Assembly (NCBI GenBank): GCA_964019415.1
Contig: OZ025871.1
Coordinates: forward strand, 1,464,629-1,528,628
DNA: 64,000 nucleotides
Source of the DNA: Ianthella basta
Lineage: Eukaryota; Porifera; Demospongiae; Verongiida; Ianthellidae
Direction of reading: 5' to 3'
The position numbers and the translations under genes are program-made. This document shows, piece by piece, positions 44,106 through 55,993 of the stretch. A model generated the notes under the pieces. It was given only the letters and a program-made list of their open reading frames with translations. It ran no database searches and was not told where the DNA came from. Numbering within the stretch: the first letter of the stretch is position 1; each line of letters begins with the position of its first letter.

Positions 44106-45586
44106 TATAGCTACTATCAACCCAATGAGACACAGTGCATTCATCCAACCCTCTGTTCCCAAACTTGGGTAATTATTAGGATATGGACTGTGTGATGCAA
44201 TAGCTAGTTGTGCAGGTCACGGGGTTCTAATCATATGATTTGGAACTTTAAGTTTGGAATGGGAATGTGCTAAGTTGTCACAAAGATACTTAGCAGTCGA
44301 ACAGAAGCTGTCAGTCTTCCTCGAGGCGAAGCACGCAATGGTTTTCGGCAGTGGAAACATGTGTAGCTGCAGTCCGCATCGCCACCAGAACTCTGTAAAC
44401 CAGTTAATTGGGATCTATCTCTTAGGATACTTGCCTAATGTGCTTACTTTGTGCGTGACAGGCCTTCCGTACAGCTAGCTGTATCTCCTCAATGGAAGTT
44501 TTCCCAGACGTCTCCTTCAGCGTATATCACTACAAGGTAATGTGGTACGTGTTGCAATTGTCTGTTTTCTTGTACGATTTTTCTCAATGTATCAAATGCC
44601 GTTATTTAAACAAGCAAAGTTAGCTAGCTATATAGTTAGCCGCTAACCAACTAGCATTGGGGGCATCGAACATGGAGCGGCTTTCCACGTCACACTGAAA
44701 CAGCAGCTTGCAAGCCATTGTACAGCAACGGTATGATTCTGTTCCTTTTTTTCAGAGACAAGGGCAAAGAATATCGTAATAGCTACATACTGTATGTACG
44801 TTTCAATCATATCCATTGCCGAAAACCGTTGCGAGTCTCGCCTCGAGGAAGACTGACATCTTTCATTTGACTGACTTCGTGCCAACTTAGCACAATTAGC
44901 GTTTCATTGTAATGATGGAGTGGTTATGTTATACTAGCTAGCTGTGCTGTACCTTAAACCTTTGTTCGAACGCGTGAGCCTGGCGACCTGTGCGCGATCT
45001 ACTTTCTTTTCCATATCGATTCTTCCAGCTGAATAGCTATAGGAATGCATGCAATAACAAAATAGAAAGGATTATACAGACCTGCCATGCTAGCTCACTG
45101 GGCAGTCATGTTGCGCCAAAATGCTGCGCAAATCGTAATATGTTACTATAGCTAGTTACATAGCTAAGACCGTCATCTTAGTAACATTCTGCTGCATACA
45201 GAAAAAATCGTACAGTCCCAGATGCAGCAAGAAAACAAAGTTAAGACTTTGTTGTGTTCTTCTGTCGCTTTCGTTTTCACTGCAAAACTTCTGTTTCTTA
45301 ACTGCCTGCACTTGAAAAGGGGATAAAATATACACGGTCGCTACGCGTGTGGTGAAGGATCAATGATGTAATGCCCAAAACTCCAACTTCCATTTCAAAC
45401 TAAAGGTTACGTGAAAAACAGCCGTGAGAATTAACATGTGAAGTCAGCAGTGCACAATTAGATATATACACCAAAAATTAGATATTCACACCAAAAATTA
45501 GATATAGTCACCTTGGCACAACAAGTAGCAGATATACAGGCAACCAGTAAATATAGCAACCACCTAGCAACGGCAAATAGGTAATA
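44106..45586. other. Intergenic DNA with a long-armed inverted repeat
   Basis: No gene is recognised. Arms of about 85-90 bp at 44268-44355 and 44815-44898 are inverted copies (sharing GTCAGTCTTCCTCGAGGCGA and GGTTTTCGGCA) around a spacer of about 460 bp, suggesting a foldback element. Confidence 0.6.
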
Positions 45587-46269
45587 CAGTGGGCTCTCAT
45601 TTATCTGACAACATCTGTTCCCAGTAAATGTGCTGGATAAATGAGATGTCGGATAAAAGAACAAGCATGGCGTTTCTTGAAGCCCTGCAGCCACCCAGTA
45701 GAATAACTCAGTCCAACAACTCCTAAAGATTCTCCAAACTCTTTGGCTTTCACCCGCAACATATTGTCTGAGATGGCCAAATTTTGAGAACGAATATTGC
45801 CAAACGAAATCCAAAAGCTTCCTCTAGCTCTGTAAAACATCCTCTATATTCTTTGGTTTAGCTCGAATCTTCAGTGCTGAGCCATTTGTCTGCATCATGA
45901 AGGATATCACTGATCATCGTTTGCCCAATGTCTACTGAATCTTCTTCCAAAACGAGTGCGCGAATTTCTTCTTGTGTGGCATTTGGGTGATTCTTCTTGT
46001 AGGCACATATCTTCTTCTTCAAAGTAACTGAGATTGAGACTCTTGGATGCTTGGAACTTGGTTGTGCAGCCATACTATCAACTGACGGATAAACCAATAG
46101 GAAAGTGTACAGAGAAATCAGCAATGGTTCTCACGTGGCAATGTCGGATAACCGGATAACTCAGTATAATTTCCCATACTTATGTATGGCAAATTGTTTG
46201 TTCCAAGCAAATACAACAGATAAACAGGATTTCCGAATAAATCAAGTCCAGATAAATGAAAGCCCACTG
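45587..46269 (-). mobile_element. Truncated pogo/Tigger transposon with CENP-B-type DNA-binding relic
   Basis: Inverted termini (CAGTGGGCTCTCATTTATCT; CAGTGGGCTTTCATTTATCT) are flanked by TA, giving a 683-bp element. On the minus strand, 46124-45858 encodes an N-terminal CENP-B/pogo helix-turn-helix (KKKICAYKKNHPNATQEEI, ISDILHDADKWL). After a stop and a frameshift, 45840-45601 encodes part of the second helix-turn-helix (ISDNMLRVKAKEFGESLGV, LQGFKKRHAC). The DDE catalytic domain is absent: an internally deleted, decayed copy. Confidence 0.85.
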
Positions 46270-46270
46270 T

Positions 46271-46352
46271 ATATATACCAATACCAAGGAAACCATGTGG
46301 AAATAGGTGATATTAGCCTGAGAAAACATGGTTCCTTGGTAACGGTATATAT
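46271..46352. repeat. 82-bp palindromic hairpin next to the pogo relic
   Basis: ATATATACC-ATACCAAGGAAACCATG is mirrored by CATGGTTCCTTGGTAACGGTATATAT. It starts right at the TA target site of the pogo relic, so one element may have inserted into the other. Confidence 0.7.
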
Positions 46353-47880
46353 ATATATAAATAATGTATTGTGCAATAGGACAGCTATTATCAATATACA
46401 TTATACTGTGAACAAATGAATATACTATAGTGTATAGTTTTCAAAGAGTGGAAGTGCTACACTATGTTTTGGCTGTTCCTTCGCTCTTGCTGCTCTTGAG
46501 CATTATTTTGAATGCGTACTGGCTTTATCTATTTCCTTACGAAGTTCTAGTTGTGCTGTTTCGATGCAGTGTCGTGCATACGCTCAGACAGAGACTGTGC
46601 CAGCCTAAGTTTAACTTGCTGCTCGTGTAGGCCTTTCTGCTGCACTAGGACAACAGGTGCTGAGGCCAGCCTGGCACCCAACGACGATGAAGCTCGTGAA
46701 ATCTAGCGCTATCAGCCGGGTGGACACTGAGAAGATGACAAAGCAACTGCAACGGGAACTTTGCAAGGTCCGTACATACACAGTCTGCCAGAATAGCAGC
46801 AAGAACAATAACAGCCGGCAACCAGCGACGAACAGTACCTGCCAATGCTCTTGTCTCTTTCTCCATTCTGTACACCGTCTGTCAAAATCTACAGCCATCA
46901 CCTGTATAGGGATCAGGTAGTCTTCTTCCAACAGTGCCCACGGCTGCTGTTCGATGTCCTCTGTAAGTACATCAGTATCAGTGTGGATAACAGCCTTGCT
47001 TGTGCCAGCGAGGCAGTTGTACAACTTACATGCCCCGTAAGTGCTTCCAAAGTATATAGGCAGTGCTGCTGTTGAAAGATACTCAAGTGAGGGCTTCTCA
47101 GCTGGCTCAGGCATCGGAAAGGGTTGCACAGGGTAGTTATAACATGAAACCGCTAATATAGCCGCTAACTTTGCACCTTTTTGAAACGTTATATGTTCGC
47201 TCTCTGAATGACTCTAAGGATAAAGATTGGCAGGATAATAAAGTATGATCTTAGCTTTATCGGAAAAGCCAATCAGCGCACCGGTAAAAGCTTGGATGAC
47301 GATGTTTGATAGTGTTGAAAATAGTATAGTCGCCGACATTCAGAGCAAAACCGGCATATCTAGACGACGCCTGAAACACGCGTAGTTGCGCTGGTTAGGT
47401 GTAGGGGAATGTAAAGCTTCAGAATCGACTGAGAACTGGGCATATACGCATCTGTTTGCAGAGAATATAAAGAAAAACACCTTTTCGGTAGAAATTTTGC
47501 CACAATCCACACGTTTGAATGCAATTTTCTCTGAAACAGACTACGGTACACTTCTGTTCTCAGTCAAATATGAAGGTATATTTACTACTAAACACGATGA
47601 TGTGCAGCACACTCACCGAGAAGGAGCTCTAGCTATGCCGTTTTTTTTATACAAAATTCTCTGAGCAACAAGCCGGCCATTGTGATGACGTAAACATACG
47701 TCACTATAAGTTATCGAATAGCAATGTGTTAAAGGGATGTTAGGACGTCGCTCGTCAACCGAAGTGCAGCAAATCGAGGACAGCATCTGTTATTGTTGTC
47801 AGGCCCACAGAACTGGAAGAGTATGATTTAGTGAAGGTACGTTGGGGTGCATCCATGTGTGCCGCACTGCACGCTCCCTA
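46353..47880. other. Intergenic DNA with an unassigned 172-codon minus-strand frame
   Basis: A minus-strand open frame at 46611-47129 begins MQPFPMPEPAEKPSLEYL and includes VIHTDTDVLTEDIEQQPW; its last third is Leu/Phe-rich. I do not recognise it, and another frame at 46645-46875 looks equally protein-like, so a shifted coding relic is possible. The rest shows nothing definable. Confidence 0.3.
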
Positions 47881-48165
47881 ACTCATCGCACAGCCTCAAT
47901 CCACGCTCTGTCTCACTCCACGCGCTGCCTAACTCCACACGCAGCCTCAGTCTGCGCATGGCCTCTCTCCACGCGCTGTCTCACTCCACGCGCTGCCTAA
48001 CGGATACGCCTGACTAGGCTCGGCCTCTCTCCACGCGCTGTTTCACTCTACGCGCTTCGTATGTAACTCAACACGCAGTCTCATTCGACGCACTGCTTCA
48101 CTCTACAAACGTTTTCTCTTTCCACACGCTGTCTCGCTCCACGCGTACTCAGTACTAACTCAATA
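47880..48165. repeat. Degenerate minisatellite, CTCACTCCACGCGCTG-type
   Basis: About 15 imperfect units of roughly 18-20 bp built on CTC-CTCCACGCGCTG-CT are scattered through this stretch. Confidence 0.75.
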
Positions 48166-48554
48166 ATTGCTGTAGATAAATACTGGAATACAGAGAATAA
48201 CTTCATTAGGCAAAGACTGTTGTGTGAGCACTGTAGCCAAGTGCTTGTCTGTTGTGTAAGCACTCTAGTGGAGTGCTGGTCTGCGTATAAGCACTCTAAC
48301 TGAGTGCTAGTCTTCTTCTCATCCTTCTTCCTTTCCTGTAATACTGCTACTGCAAAATGTGAATGTGGGTAGCCATGCTGCTTCATTGATTGTGTGAGGT
48401 TGGTGTATGTACATGATGACATCTTATGACATCAGTGGTGATGTCACTGATGACATCACATACTTCTACCTCAAAATGTGATAACGATCAAAATTTAGTG
48501 GTTATCTACACCTTTCACCCAAAGTAGAGGTTTCATGTTATAACTACCCTGTGT

Positions 48555-48696
48555 GGTTCTCCAATACCAGCTTCACAACAGGGTTGAAAACCTTGCCGAC
48601 GTTTCGACCAGATGCTCTGGTCTTCTTCAGGGCGAAGATCTTCACCCTGAAGAAGACCAGAGCATCACCCTGTTGTGAAGCTGGTATTGGAGAACC
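48555..48696 (-). mobile_element. Foldback Penelope-like terminal fragment
   Basis: Arms of about 28 bp (48555-48582 and 48668-48696; both contain CCAATACCAGCTTCACAACA or its complement) enclose a second inverted pair built on CTGAAGAAGACCAGAGCAT. The minus-strand copy contains a complete hammerhead-like core, annotated separately. Confidence 0.65.
48591..48637 (-). ncRNA. Hammerhead ribozyme candidate with intact core
   Basis: Minus strand order: TTCGCC, CTGAAGA, a 7-bp stem II (GACCAGA/TCTGGTC, loop GCA), GAAAC, GTC, GGCAAGG. All conserved core positions (CUGANGA, GAAA, NUH=GUC) are present. The bases before CTGA and after GTC can pair as stem I (CTTCGCC with GGCAAGG, one mismatch). Stem III is minimal, as described for Penelope-like element hammerheads, which are thought to act best as dimers. 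Confidence 0.6.
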
Positions 48697-51600
48697 AACC
48701 CTTTCTGAAAGATACTCATTTTCGCCGTACTCAATCGTGAGTGAACTTTCGCCCATAACTTCGCCAAACAAAGGACTTTTTCAACGGTTCCAACGTCGGC
48801 AGGAAGAACACCCCTCGGTGCACAAAGTGGGCATGTTTCAATGTGATCGAACTAATGGCTTCGGAGTTACAAATGCAAACATACCAACAAGTTTTGCCAA
48901 CTTCCTGTGAGGAATTTCGGATCCTGAATGATTCGTCGTTTCTAAATGCACCTGCCACATACAAGTAACTCAGTGTTCTTAGAAACAAACTGTGAAGGTG
49001 TGATTAGTAAAAACAACTGAAAGAAGGTATGAGAAAAACGATATCCTAGAAAATCAATCAGTGACATTATCACAATGTATAATGCCTATAAGTGGAAGCA
49101 GATGGGACTAGAACAATTAAGAAGCACTGCAGCCATTGGAAAGACAGTCAGAGTAGCAGCGAAACAGAATATTGAGATCGTTCAAAAAGAAGTTTGCATT
49201 TTAACCAGCCATTGATAAGTAGTGTGCAACGTGTTCCATCATTACATGCTGGTCACATGGTGTACATGCACGAATGTAAGCTCACCCAAATTGGTTTACG
49301 CAGATATACAGGGCATTCAATGACGAAAGGAATAGTTCCTGCCTGTCATTTATGCTATACTGAGCAGTGATAGTTGCATAACGGAGGTGCCCCACTTTGC
49401 ATGTATTGGGTGCATCAAATTTGTACGTACATGGATCACCTGATCCGTCATTTACATATGCCTGTATGGCAAAATACGAGACGGACATTCGGACAAAACA
49501 GGTGAATAATGATTGAGCTATTCAGTACTGAATAAAACAATTGAGATGATTTGGTGCCCGGTGAATGAAACCAATACAAATGGTCAGATGCAGGCAGGAA
49601 ACACAATTTCAAATGGTTGGGCTACTGCTGCACACCAATACCACATGTTTAACACTACGAGTACACTCCAATACCTTTGGATGGGGCCTAATTGTTCTGT
49701 GTTGCACCTCAAATTGGTTCATTCTGTAACTGTTATTTTCTAAACTGGAATGAAGCAGACAGACCGTAGAACGGTTTAACCTTTTCCGTAACAAGTATTT
49801 CGAGTTAAAAAAAAACTTGTGGGGTGCCTTGGCACCCCTGAATTCGAGGTACTTGCTAGCCCCCGTGTATGTTAAATAGTGCAGATAGTTGGGGATGCAG
49901 CATTGCTGGTGGCCTAAAAGATACATCACGATGCCATAGACTGTTGGGGTTGCAAGAGTTTCAAGTCCCCAGATCAGCAAGCCATCCAGTGAAAGCACCC
50001 CTACCACACTGTCAAAATGCTTTGCTGGTGCCTTCTGATCTACAAAACATTATTAATGAGGATGTACATGTTACTTTGTACCTAGAAGAGGAGTGTGCTG
50101 GCTAAAAAGGCTACCCTAAGTGGGAATGCCATGATTCCATTGTCTCTCATAGGCCAACGGGCTGTTCAACCTCTGTTGTATTTTGGACTGTACCTCGCAG
50201 GGGAATAGTTAGGTAAGCTTTCTACTACAATACTATTGCTTAAATGTGTTCTACACAGACTTTGCATTCTCTGGATATACGGCAAAATACAAAGAAAGAT
50301 GATTTTGAGCCTAGCAAACTAGGAGGCGTCAAGTGCAGCCATTTTGCAACGTTCTTTCGTGATAATTAAAAGTTGTATATCGCAAAAGCGTCTTTTGTTA
50401 AATAAGTATCACTCTATTAACACATGTTATTGAACACATTTCGGTCGATTGAGAGACGTGAAACGCCATTAGAGATGATTTTAAGGTAGGGAGGTGTAAA
50501 AGTGTAAAACCGAAGAAATGGCCGTGACGGAAAATCACCTGAAACTTGCTAAGCGTGCATGCAATGTCCTTCAAAATCGCTGAGAATGTACACTTACTAA
50601 CCTACTTCTAGAAAACCAATTTTCAGCTGGCCAAGATACTCGAGCGCAATACAGCACAGCCGCAACCGAAAGAGGAATTTCCCCAAAATTCTGGAATTTC
50701 TTCTTCGAGGAACATGGTAGAAACATCTACTTTACAGCATCATGGGAAGTGCTACAGTAGCTACGTTTTCCGGGCAGGCCGCTACTAGAGCTCTGTCACA
50801 AAGCCAGCTAGGGTCGCTTTTCCCACATTGCTACTACTTCGTAGAAAGCATCATATTTCCTGCAGTATGGGTGCTACAATTGCGGCCTGCCTGGAGAATC
50901 AGCGAACGCCTTTCATCTTGCCAGGAACCACGTTTCGGAATCTCAGTCCATTCCCTTATGGAGTTAGACCTCTCAGTAACCTTATGAAACCGTCGTCCAC
51001 AAAAATGCTGGTAATCTTGTCAAAACAAGCGCGTATGAAGACTCACCCGGAAGCCGACAGCATATCCACACCAGCCATCTTTCAGTCAATAGGAAATGGT
51101 GACGTAGCACAGATTGTGCAAAGCTACGTGTAGCAATCGTCTACTGAAGTCTTCCATACCATCATAGTAACTCTCTCTACCGGTTATTCGATAACGGCAG
51201 CAACGCATGTGGTGAACAGAAGTGCATTTTTACGTATTAGGAAATTGATAGAAACCAGCCTACATTTTGACCACAACAAGGATGCTTGTAAAAACAATAG
51301 CAATAGTTATTACAAGGAATACGCGTTTGTAAATACAGATTAGGTATACTTTACAGGAGTGTTTCGGTGCAGTGCAAGCACTTTCAGAGGCACTTTGCTC
51401 GTATTAGCAGAAGATTTGGAAGCACAAATAACATATGTGACTTTCAAAAGATTCTGAAAGGCGACCCTAGACTCCCTTCCTACCTTAACTTAGTAAAATA
51501 TGACATGAAGACTTGCAATGACATGTGCAGAAATGTACATACATACATGATTACAAACATGAAGCCATACGAATATCTAAATCTGAAAACAATATAGGGG

Positions 51601-53150
51601 CGCCTTTGGCGCCCCAAAAAAACAGAACAAAAGGTCACATACCGTATATGCACTCGTAAAGTACAGGAATGAATGCATATCTAACAGATGTACCAGGCGC
51701 ATGCATACACATGCATCCTTGGGCACCTCACATGCTTTTCAGTGGCATCAACACATTTAGTAGATAACCATTATTAATGAACAATATAAATGAACACATG
51801 CATTACTGCATTAAACTCGTACATGCAGACTCTTCAGCCATATGGAGATGATACACACCAGCAAGACAACTTTAGATGGTAGAAGACAATTCCACAGCAC
51901 AAGGCCTTGTACATGGCATTCTAAAACAGTAGTGCCTTGACTGTGGGAGAATATCACAAATGCCATCTTCCCGTTCCTACCTACAGTAATTTTACACATG
52001 CATCTGCCCTTGCTCATGCTCTAACATTGGGCAACTCATTCCAGAGACTACAGCATGTATCATACATGGGTATAACCAGTAGCATCTCTGGCATTCGTAA
52101 TTGGAATTAACAGAAAACCCATCTAAAATCATGTGTGTGGATACACTACGGCAATGCAGTCTAGAGCACTCACCAATTGTTCACTTTCCAGGGAGCTGTA
52201 GAGGTGCTGGCCTGTTACTGTCAGGTGGTACGGGAGCAGAGACTTGTTCACAGCAATGTCGCTATCGGATAGTGCTGCAGCTGGTGCACTGGTGGGTGGT
52301 TAACAGTGTACAGCTTGGACTATGCTAATAAACAAGAGTGTTATGAATATACAGAGAGTTGTAAAGCAGTGCTGTATTTGGCAGTGGAGGTTCTTGTGGT
52401 GGAAGACAACTTCAGATGATAGCTACTCAAAGGAGAGTGTCAGAAGAGTGATGGTTTCTCAGATGATGTTGCTATCGGTATTGCTACTTCTGGTGGCTGA
52501 AGAGAAGTGTACAATTCAGATGGTGTAGTTGATGTCGGGGATGGAGGGTAGCACAACTGCTGACCAGTGCTGTGTCTGGTGGTGGCTGAAGAGTGAAGTG
52601 TTGCCAGATGGTGCTGGTATAGGGGGGTGAAGGAGAGATGTCTAGCAGTGCTGTTTTGGGAGTTGTTGCTTACAACAGCAGAACAGTGGAGACTTTGTAC
52701 AGCAGGTGCTACCGTAGGAGTGTAGACGTGTCAGCTGGATGTGCTGTGGTGCACGTGATGGTGATGGAGGACCACTACGGGTGAGACTGGGCCTGGTCTG
52801 TGGGACAGTGGTAGCTAGCCAGATCAGCAGAAGCTGACAGACACTGTGGGCACCATATAGGGGGCAATGGAGAGAGGTGTGACCTGCAGGAAGAATGGAG
52901 AAATTATGTAACTTTAGGTTGTTCTAGTTCCAGAGTATAGCTTAGTGCTACTCGTGTTTAGTTTAATAGAGGGTAAGGTTGTTCTGTAAATTTAGGGTTG
53001 ACCCAGTTAGCTAGAGTCTAAGGGAAAAGAATGAACCTTACAAGTATCATAACAGGCAAGTCATGGACATGTACTCTAAAAGGATTAATAGACAGCTTAC
53101 GCTGATCAGTAAAACGACCCCTCGTAGTCAGACGCTGCTGACCAACAGTT
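48697..53150. other. Gene-poor intergenic DNA
   Basis: No convincing exon chain. Two short GC-clamped hairpins stand out: GGGGTGCC-TT-GGCACCCC (49821-49838) and GGGGCGCC-TTT-GGCGCCCC followed by A8 (51597-51623). A diverged copy of the 41236 block lies at 51168-51295. From 52200 to 52900 the sequence is rich in GGTGCTGG/GTGGTGGC words without a clear period. Confidence 0.5.
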
Positions 53151-53159
53151 TCAGTATCC

Positions 53160-53206
53160 TGCGCATGCGCACGAACACGTGTCAGGAAAGAAGGTCCATA
53201 TAAAGG
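53160..53206 (+). promoter_or_regulatory. Candidate promoter: NRF1-like palindrome and TATA box
   Basis: TGCGCATGCGCA (53160-53171), the consensus-like palindrome of NRF1, and TATAAAGG (53199-53206) precede an ATG at 53311 by about 105 bp. A short upstream frame (ATG at 53240, 11 codons plus stop) would lie in the leader. It would drive the NUP153-tail gene. Confidence 0.5.
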
Positions 53207-53310
53207 AAGGCCCACCACGCCCCCTTACGTTCAATTCCAATGTCAAATTTCCTCGTCACTTTGGAGTTCGTCTAAGGAGGATCGAAGTTTAACGCGGAGA
53301 AGTTTGGATT

Positions 53311-55346
53311 ATGCCACCTCCAGCTGTAAATACCATTGTGGACGTGATAAGGAAAGAGCAGTTGAATATTGATAATTATTCAATCCAGCGACGTGAGTGC
53401 ATGTTTCTGCTCTTCTCTATTGCCCATACCTTTATTGTACGTTACAGTTTCTCGGTCTAATGATTTCTTTTCACCGTCCTTTTTGTTACATTTCCTATGT
53501 CTGTTGCGTAGGTCGTGTAGACAGGCCAATTAGAGCAGCTGTGAGCCCTTCAATCAAATAAACTGTATGTCTGGTTGCCATGCACCAATTTAGCTAGCAA
53601 AGAGTGACTTAAGTGTTGGTGTGAAAGCAAGTGGAGTTGCAACAACAGCGCCTGGTTTGAGTGGTGGCCTAAAGTTGGGGGATGCTTCTTCATCTGGTGC
53701 ACTCTTTAAAGGTGCAAATTTGTCATTCTCAAACAATTTCAACATAGCACCCAGTGGTGGATTGAAGCTCGATGGGGATATGAGGCTGAATAATCTTCCA
53801 CTGTTGCCTGCAACTTTGGCGACCGTATCCAAGGAGACAGCCAGTGGTGTTCCTGCCGTGGGTGGTCTCAGCTCCAGTGGCACTGCACTGGGTTCGGAGG
53901 GTGCACAGCAGAGCAGTACTGTGGGTAGGTTGGGATGGGCACTAAGAATCACTGGGCTCTTATTTGGGTGCGCCTTAACCAAGTATAACATTGTATGTAC
54001 ATTGTGCTTTGACAGGAATAGGATTGTTCTTGAGTAACACGTAACAAAGGAAAGTAAATTTGTGTGATATTTAGATATTTCAACCAAGAGGGTCCTCGTC
54101 AGCCGCTAAAATACATCATTGTGCTGGTGTATTTATAACAGCCCTGGGCTCTTCAGATTGAGTATAATATGGCTAAGCCCTTGGATTCATTCTGTAGCAC
54201 TGCATTGTGGGGAGGTTTTAAAAGGCCTGGGCTCTTATGTATTTGAATGCTAATGCTATGTTGCAAGCTTTTAACAGACCTGGGCTCTTATGTGTATAAA
54301 CGTACCCTATGTTGCAGGCTTTGCCTTTGGTGCTGATGGGGTGAAACCCGGGCTCTTATCTCAGTCAACTCCGTCCACAGAAGCGAAGAACAGTGGTCTT
54401 GTGTTTGGAGGCTTGAATGAAGGAGTGACAGAGCAGAAAGCTGCCACATCGTCATCCACAGGGCTCCAGGTGCCTTCATTCTTATCAACATTCCAGAAAG
54501 AGGGAAGCAACTTGTTTGCTGCCTCTTTGAAGAGTGATGCAAGTTTGGAGCAGAAGTTATCGAACTCCAACCCATTGAAAGTGGTGGCGTCATCCAGTAG
54601 TGTGCCTACGCTTGGTGGTGGTGTTGGTCTATTCCCTTCACCTGGGCTCAAACCCTTCACACCAGCAGTAGGAGGCACTGCCCCACAGCTCACACTAGGT
54701 GGCCTCCCATCAGCTCCCACTGCCTCTGCAAGTGGTCTATCCAATAGCACACAGGGTGGTGGTCTGTTCTCACAGCCCCCTACAGGGCTGCAGCTCTCGC
54801 GAAATGCTGAGTTGCCCAATGCTGGGTCCCTTGGTCTGCCTGAGAGTAAGCCCCTGCAAGTACTCAACACTGGACCAGTGGGCGGGACCACAGCACCTTT
54901 TCAATTTGGAACCCAAGGTACGTACACATCATGTCATAGTGTTCTTGTATCATCCCTTCTCGTTGGGGTTGCATGGTGATAGGTGGATAGATGAGGTTGG
55001 CATGACAGTCACATGGTTGTCGTGTCACAGTCACACAGATGGTTGTATTGTGACAGCTACATGCATGGCTGACATGTGACTGTCACATGGTTGTCACATT
55101 GCAATGTGACCGTCACATGGCTGTCATGACGACTACGTAGTTGCCCTCCCCACTTGTAGGCTCCAGTGGTACTCCATCGGATAGCCCGTTTGCTGCTAGT
55201 CTCACTGCCCAGCCATCGCAGCAGAGCCAACCACCATCACTGTCAAGTACTGCATTGAACTTCTTTGGACAACCGTCAGCAGCAACCACACAGCAGGCCC
55301 CAAGTGGAGGTGAGCAGTTGTGTCCATCTAGTGTGTGTGCGTGTGT

Positions 55347-55422
<76 letters not shown>

Positions 55423-55475
55423 GTGTGTGTGTGCGTGCGTGCGCACGCATGTGCGTGTGTGTGTGTGTGTTTGCA

Positions 55476-55510
<35 letters not shown>

Positions 55511-55950
55511 TAGGTAGTGTGTGTGTTGTTTGTCTAGCTGCTAGTTTCTGCTGCTCATCTCTTGCTGGGGGGAAGTAATGTTTTCTTGGTTTGCTGATGA
55601 TGAAGTATGGGCTAGCAGCTAGCAACTGTGGTGTGTGTTGTGTGTGTACATGTGTGTTAGGTGTGTCCATTCATAGTTCTGGCACCATGCATCTTCCATG
55701 TGTCGGTTTCACAAATGGACTATAGTGAAATGGTAGCAGGCATTGCTCACCAAGCACTGCACATCATGTGCATGTGATGTGCTTGTGACTGTCACCTGAC
55801 ATAATTGTATTCATTACCTGTTGTATCATGTGTAGTGGTGTTAGTGATGTGTGATGTGTGTTTGTGCAGGGTTTGCAGGAGGTCTTGCATTAGGAGAGCA
55901 AAAGCCACTGGTAAGTCCTGTCTCTGGTTGTGGTGTGTGTGTGTGTGTGC

Positions 55951-55993
<43 letters not shown>

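Noticed and set aside
47880..48165. Possible CRISPR-like array
   Set aside because: Units are imperfect, adjacent and without unique spacers; the host is a eukaryotic genome. It is a minisatellite.
49821..49860. Helitron 3' end (hairpin then CTAG)
   Set aside because: CTAG lies about 17 nt past the hairpin and is followed by C rather than the T expected at a Helitron insertion; no 5' end was found.
51597..51623. Rho-independent-terminator-like hairpin (GGGGCGCC, A-run)
   Set aside because: The context is animal nuclear DNA with introns; the hairpin with its 49821 relative is more likely part of a repeat.
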